A DNA stretch of 64,000 nucleotides from Gaiellasilicea sp963791905 (GTDB lineage: Bacteria > Actinomycetota > Thermoleophilia > Gaiellales > Gaiellaceae). The translations under genes were made by a program, and so were the position numbers. How positions within the stretch are numbered: the stretch's first letter is position 1; every line of letters begins with the position of its first letter. The notes beneath the pieces were generated by a model. The model saw only the letters and a list, made by a program, of their open reading frames with translations, was not told the origin of the DNA and did no database searches. Shown one piece after another: positions 61,258 to 64,000 of this stretch. The DNA is taken from contig CAWBTX010000006.1 in the NCBI GenBank assembly GCA_963791905.1, positions 682,001-746,000 of the forward strand, written 5' to 3'.

Positions 61258-62717
61258 AAGGGCAGCGACGCGGCCGCGTCGCGCGCGACCTCGATCAGCG
61301 GCTGCACGAAGAAGAACGACCCGACCGTCACTGCGACCGACGCCGCGACCGCGCTCACGAGCAGCGGGTCGCGCGGCGGCGAGCCGCCCGCGACGGCCGG
61401 CTGCAGCTCCGTGTCCATGCGCATGTACATCGCGCGCACGACGTTCAGGTAGTAGTAGAGCGAGATCGCGGTCGCCGCGACCCCCGCGAGCACGAGCCAC
61501 CACCAGCCGGCCTCGTAGGCCGCGGAGAAGACGTAGAGCTTGCCGACGAAGCCGCCTGTCAGCGGCATGCCCATGAAGCCGAGCATGAAGACCCACATCG
61601 AGACGCCGAGGAACGGCTGCTCCCAGCCGAAGCCGCTCATCGTCTCGAGCGTGGCCGGCACGCCGAGCTCGCGCTCCCGCGCGGCAACGACGGCGAAGGC
61701 GCCGATCGACATCGCCGAGTACGGGATGAGGTAGTAGAGGAGCGCCCGGGCGCCGAGCTCCGTGTCGACGGAGATCGCGATCAGCATGAAGCCGGCGTGG
61801 GAGATCGACGAGTACGCCAGCAGCCGCTTCAGGTCGCGCTGCGCGAGGGCGGCGAGGTTGCCGACCGCGAGCGAGATCACCGCGATCACCGCCACCGCGA
61901 TCGTCCAGAGATGGTCCTGGTCCGGGAACGCGACGACGAGGATGCGGAGCGTCACGACGAGCGCCGCCACCTTCGTCGCGGCGGACATGAACGCCGTCAC
62001 CGAGGTCGGCGCGCCCTGGTAGACGTCCGGCGTCCACATGTGGAACGGCGCCGCCGAGGCCTTGAAGCCGAGGCCGGTGATGATCAGGGCGAGGCCGGCG
62101 AGAAGCAGGTACTCGTCGTCGACCGCCGCCTCGGCGATCTCGGAGAACCCGAGCTCGCCGGTCGCGCCGTACACGAGTGCCGAGCCGAACAGGAGGATCG
62201 CCGAGCCGAAGCTGCCGACGACGAGGTACTTCAATCCGGCCTCGAGCGACGTCTCGCGATGCGTGTCGAGCGCGCAGAGGATGTAGAGCGCGATCGAGAA
62301 CCACTCGAGCCCGAGGAAGAGCGTCATCAGGTTCGAGGCGGTGACGAAGAAGACCATGCCCGCGCCGGCCGCGGCGAGAAGGGCGTAGTACTCGCCCTGG
62401 TGGTCGCGCCTCTTCTCGCCCCAGGAGACGAGCACAGCGAGGGCTCCGGCGCCGGCGACGAGGATCGACGCGAGCGCGCCGAGCCGGTCGCGGGTCATCG
62501 AGTCGACCAGGAGCTCTTGCGACTCCGGGCTCTGATCGAAGAGGACGATCGCCAGCACTCCGGCCGTGACGAAGCCGCCGAAGGCGACGAATGCAGCCAA
62601 CGCTCGGCTCAGCCAGCGAGGCACGAGGACGGAGCCGAGGAGCGCGACGCCGGACGCCGCCAGCAGCGCGAGCGTCGGCGAGAGCGCGAACCAGTCGACC
62701 TGAGGGGTGTCGATCAC
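61254..62717 (-). CDS. nuoN: NADH-quinone oxidoreductase subunit N
   Basis: A proton-pumping membrane subunit of complex I, 487 residues with about 14 helices. NLMTLFLGLEWFSIALYILCALD, ASAAPFHMWTPDVYQGAPTSVTAFMSAATKVAAL (with the conserved channel Lys) and KRLLAYSSISHAGFMLIAI are diagnostic of NuoN/ND2. It starts 4 bases inside the end of nuoM, the usual nuoM-nuoN order at the end of a nuo operon. Confidence 0.95.
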   Translation of the reverse strand: MIDTPQVDWFALSPTLALLAASGVALLGSVLVPRWLSRALAAFVAFGGFVTAGVLAIVLFDQSPESQELLVDSMTRDRLGALASILVAGAGALAVLVSWGEKRRDHQGEYYALLAAAGAGMVFFVTASNLMTLFLGLEWFSIALYILCALDTHRETSLEAGLKYLVVGSFGSAILLFGSALVYGATGELGFSEIAEAAVDDEYLLLAGLALIITGLGFKASAAPFHMWTPDVYQGAPTSVTAFMSAATKVAALVVTLRILVVAFPDQDHLWTIAVAVIAVISLAVGNLAALAQRDLKRLLAYSSISHAGFMLIAISVDTELGARALLYYLIPYSAMSIGAFAVVAARERELGVPATLETMSGFGWEQPFLGVSMWVFMLGFMGMPLTGGFVGKLYVFSAAYEAGWWWLVLAGVAATAISLYYYLNVVRAMYMRMDTELQPAVAGGSPPRDPLLVSAVAASVAVTVGSFFFVQPLIEVARDAAASLPF

Positions 62718-64000
62718 GGCAGCGAGCGCTCCGCGATCGCCGCCGGCCAGGCCGAGAGGAAGAGCAGGAGCCCGACGAGCGGCACGACCAGGGCCAGCTC
62801 GGCCGGACGCAGGTCAAGCGCCTCGTCGGAGACCGCCGGGCCGCGGCGCCAGTGGAGGACGGCGGAGATCAGGCGCAGCATGTACATCGCGGCGAGCACG
62901 ATCGCCACGGCGCCGACGACCGACCACCCCCAGCCGACGTTGTAGATCCCGGCCAGGATCAGGAACTCGCCCGCGAACGCGACCGAGCCGGGCACGGCGA
63001 GGGCGATCACGCCGGCCGTCATCAGCACCGTCGCCAGCGCCGGCCGTCCCCGCGCCATGCCGCCGAGACCGGCGAATTCGCTCGTCCCGGTCCGCAGCTC
63101 GATCATGCCCGCGAGCAGGAAGAGGGTCGCGGACACGAGCCCGTGCGCGACGGACTGGAGGATCGCGCCGTTCACGCCGAGCTCGTTCAGCGAGAAGAGC
63201 CCGATCACAATCAGCCCCATCTGGGCCATCGACGAATACGCGACGACGGCGCGGATGTCGCGGGAGCGGAACGCGAGCAGCGAGCCGTAGACGAGGCTGA
63301 CCGCGGCGAACGCGAGGATCCACGACTGCGTGTCGGGCACCGGCTCGTCGAACTTCGCGATGCAGATGCGCAGGAAGCCGTACACAGCCGCCTTCGACAC
63401 CACCCCCGAGAGGATGGCCGCCACCTCAGGCGGCGACTCGCGGTACGCCTCGACGAGCCAGCCGTGGAAGGGGAAGATCGGCGCCTTCACCGCGAACGCC
63501 GCGACGAAGCCGAGGAAGACCCAGGTGTTCCCCGAGCGGCCGGACTCGACGAGGTCGAAAGTGCCCTGCGAGATGCCGAAGGCGATGATCGCGACCAGCA
63601 TCAGGAGCGACCCCGCCATCGTGTAGATCACGAAGGTCGCCGTCGCGCGCACGCGTCGCGGCCCGCCCCAGACGCCGATGAGCACGTAGAGCGGGATCAG
63701 CATCGCCTCGAAGAAGACGTAGAAGAGCAGCAGGTCCTGCGACGTGAAGACGCCGACGATGGCTCCGAGCAGGAAGAGCTGGAGCCCGAAGTACGCCCGC
63801 GCCCGCTCGCGGTCCGCCCACAGCGCGTACCCGATCGCCGCGGTGCAGACGACCGCCGTCAGGCCGGCCAGCCAGAGCGAGAATCCGAAGAAGCCGACGT
63901 GGTAGGAGACGCCGAGGTCGCTGAACCAGCTCTGGCGGTCGATGAGCTGGAGGCCGCCCTGATCGAAGTCGTACTGGGAGACGGCGACGATCCAGAGGGC
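62714..64000 (-). CDS. nuoM: NADH-quinone oxidoreductase subunit M, 5' end outside window
   Basis: A proton-pumping subunit of complex I. The frame is open from the window edge, so at least 428 residues are present. The visible part runs from ALWIVAVSQYDFDQ through FYVFFEAMLIPLYVLIGVWGG (catalytic Glu in FFE), KAPIFPFHGWLVEAYRESPPEVAAILSGVVSKAAVYG (channel Lys) and VAYSSMAQMGLIVIGLFSLNELGVNGAIL (antiporter-type motif). The remaining upstream nuo genes should lie beyond 64000. Confidence 0.95.
   Translation of the reverse strand, partial: ALWIVAVSQYDFDQGGLQLIDRQSWFSDLGVSYHVGFFGFSLWLAGLTAVVCTAAIGYALWADRERARAYFGLQLFLLGAIVGVFTSQDLLLFYVFFEAMLIPLYVLIGVWGGPRRVRATATFVIYTMAGSLLMLVAIIAFGISQGTFDLVESGRSGNTWVFLGFVAAFAVKAPIFPFHGWLVEAYRESPPEVAAILSGVVSKAAVYGFLRICIAKFDEPVPDTQSWILAFAAVSLVYGSLLAFRSRDIRAVVAYSSMAQMGLIVIGLFSLNELGVNGAILQSVAHGLVSATLFLLAGMIELRTGTSEFAGLGGMARGRPALATVLMTAGVIALAVPGSVAFAGEFLILAGIYNVGWGWSVVGAVAIVLAAMYMLRLISAVLHWRRGPAVSDEALDLRPAELALVVPLVGLLLFLSAWPAAIAERSLP

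Noticed and set aside
60063..62945. 960-codon open frame on the plus strand across UPF0173 and nuoN
   Set aside because: Antisense shadow of UPF0173 and nuoN; composition (Arg, Asp, Glu, His runs) is that of a reverse-complement frame and not a protein.

Overview
The window is 64 kb of very GC-rich, gene-dense DNA. It looks like a high-GC actinobacterium, and I would place it near Thermoleophilia/Gaiellales. That placement is inferred from base composition, an F420-type (LLM class) oxidoreductase, many GTG/TTG starts, frequent leaderless-looking promoters and the general gene set; it does not rest on a marker gene. There is one tRNA (Phe-GAA). I see no rRNA, CRISPR array, prophage or transposase. 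The window starts inside ccmB and ends inside nuoM.

Layout. 1-4571: cytochrome c maturation (ccmB-ccmC-ccmD, hemX/ccsA-like) running into haem synthesis (hemA, hemC, hemD). 4582-6951: a SAM hydrolase facing a purine permease, both frameshifted. 7163-13930: a HAF-repeat secreted protein, YccF, a cupin-cyclase fusion, a quinone-oxidoreductase-like enzyme, tRNA-Phe, an unusual ECF sigma factor paired with a secreted acidic protein, and an arginase-family enzyme. 13927-31074: a catabolic region. It holds an LLM oxidoreductase, an N-carbamoyl-amino-acid/ureidopropionase-type hydrolase, a two-permease ABC importer with a THI5-like binding protein, dihydropyrimidinase, a class III aminotransferase, an ACT-like protein and methylmalonate-semialdehyde dehydrogenase. 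Together these make a reductive pyrimidine (or hydantoin) degradation route: import, ring opening, decarbamoylation, transamination, then acyl-CoA. No classical dihydropyrimidine dehydrogenase is visible.

31079-35210: a MarR/YceI/FMN-reductase stress module and rarA-peroxiredoxin-hydrolase. 35231-42004: an apparent operon of tryptophan 2,3-dioxygenase, an M20 hydrolase, pabB, pabC, a DUF1385 protein and nicotinate phosphoribosyltransferase, facing a nicotinamidase-like gene. 42026-53131: a mix of housekeeping genes, including a compact FtsH-like protease, methylmalonyl-CoA epimerase, a second ECF sigma factor, a YchF-like GTPase, YhaM-like, DUF1015, IMPase and DUF72 genes. 53094-59973: an LtrA remnant, Mrp/ApbC, two secreted proteins, an HAD phosphatase, an Ldh_2-like protein, DUF1028 and cupin-TPR genes. 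60138-64000: a UPF0173 hydrolase, then nuoN and nuoM of complex I.

Three features stand out. First, two nearly identical 163-166 bp MITE-like elements sit at CTAG stop codons; each carries an 11-bp hairpin and leaves the flanking stop codons intact. Second, eleven single-base frameshifts (nine extra bases, two missing) break otherwise normal genes or a remnant, which looks more like residual sequencing error than biology. Third, an ECF sigma factor carries hydrophobic segments and a tail built from the same NSGPG motif as the secreted protein encoded just upstream.
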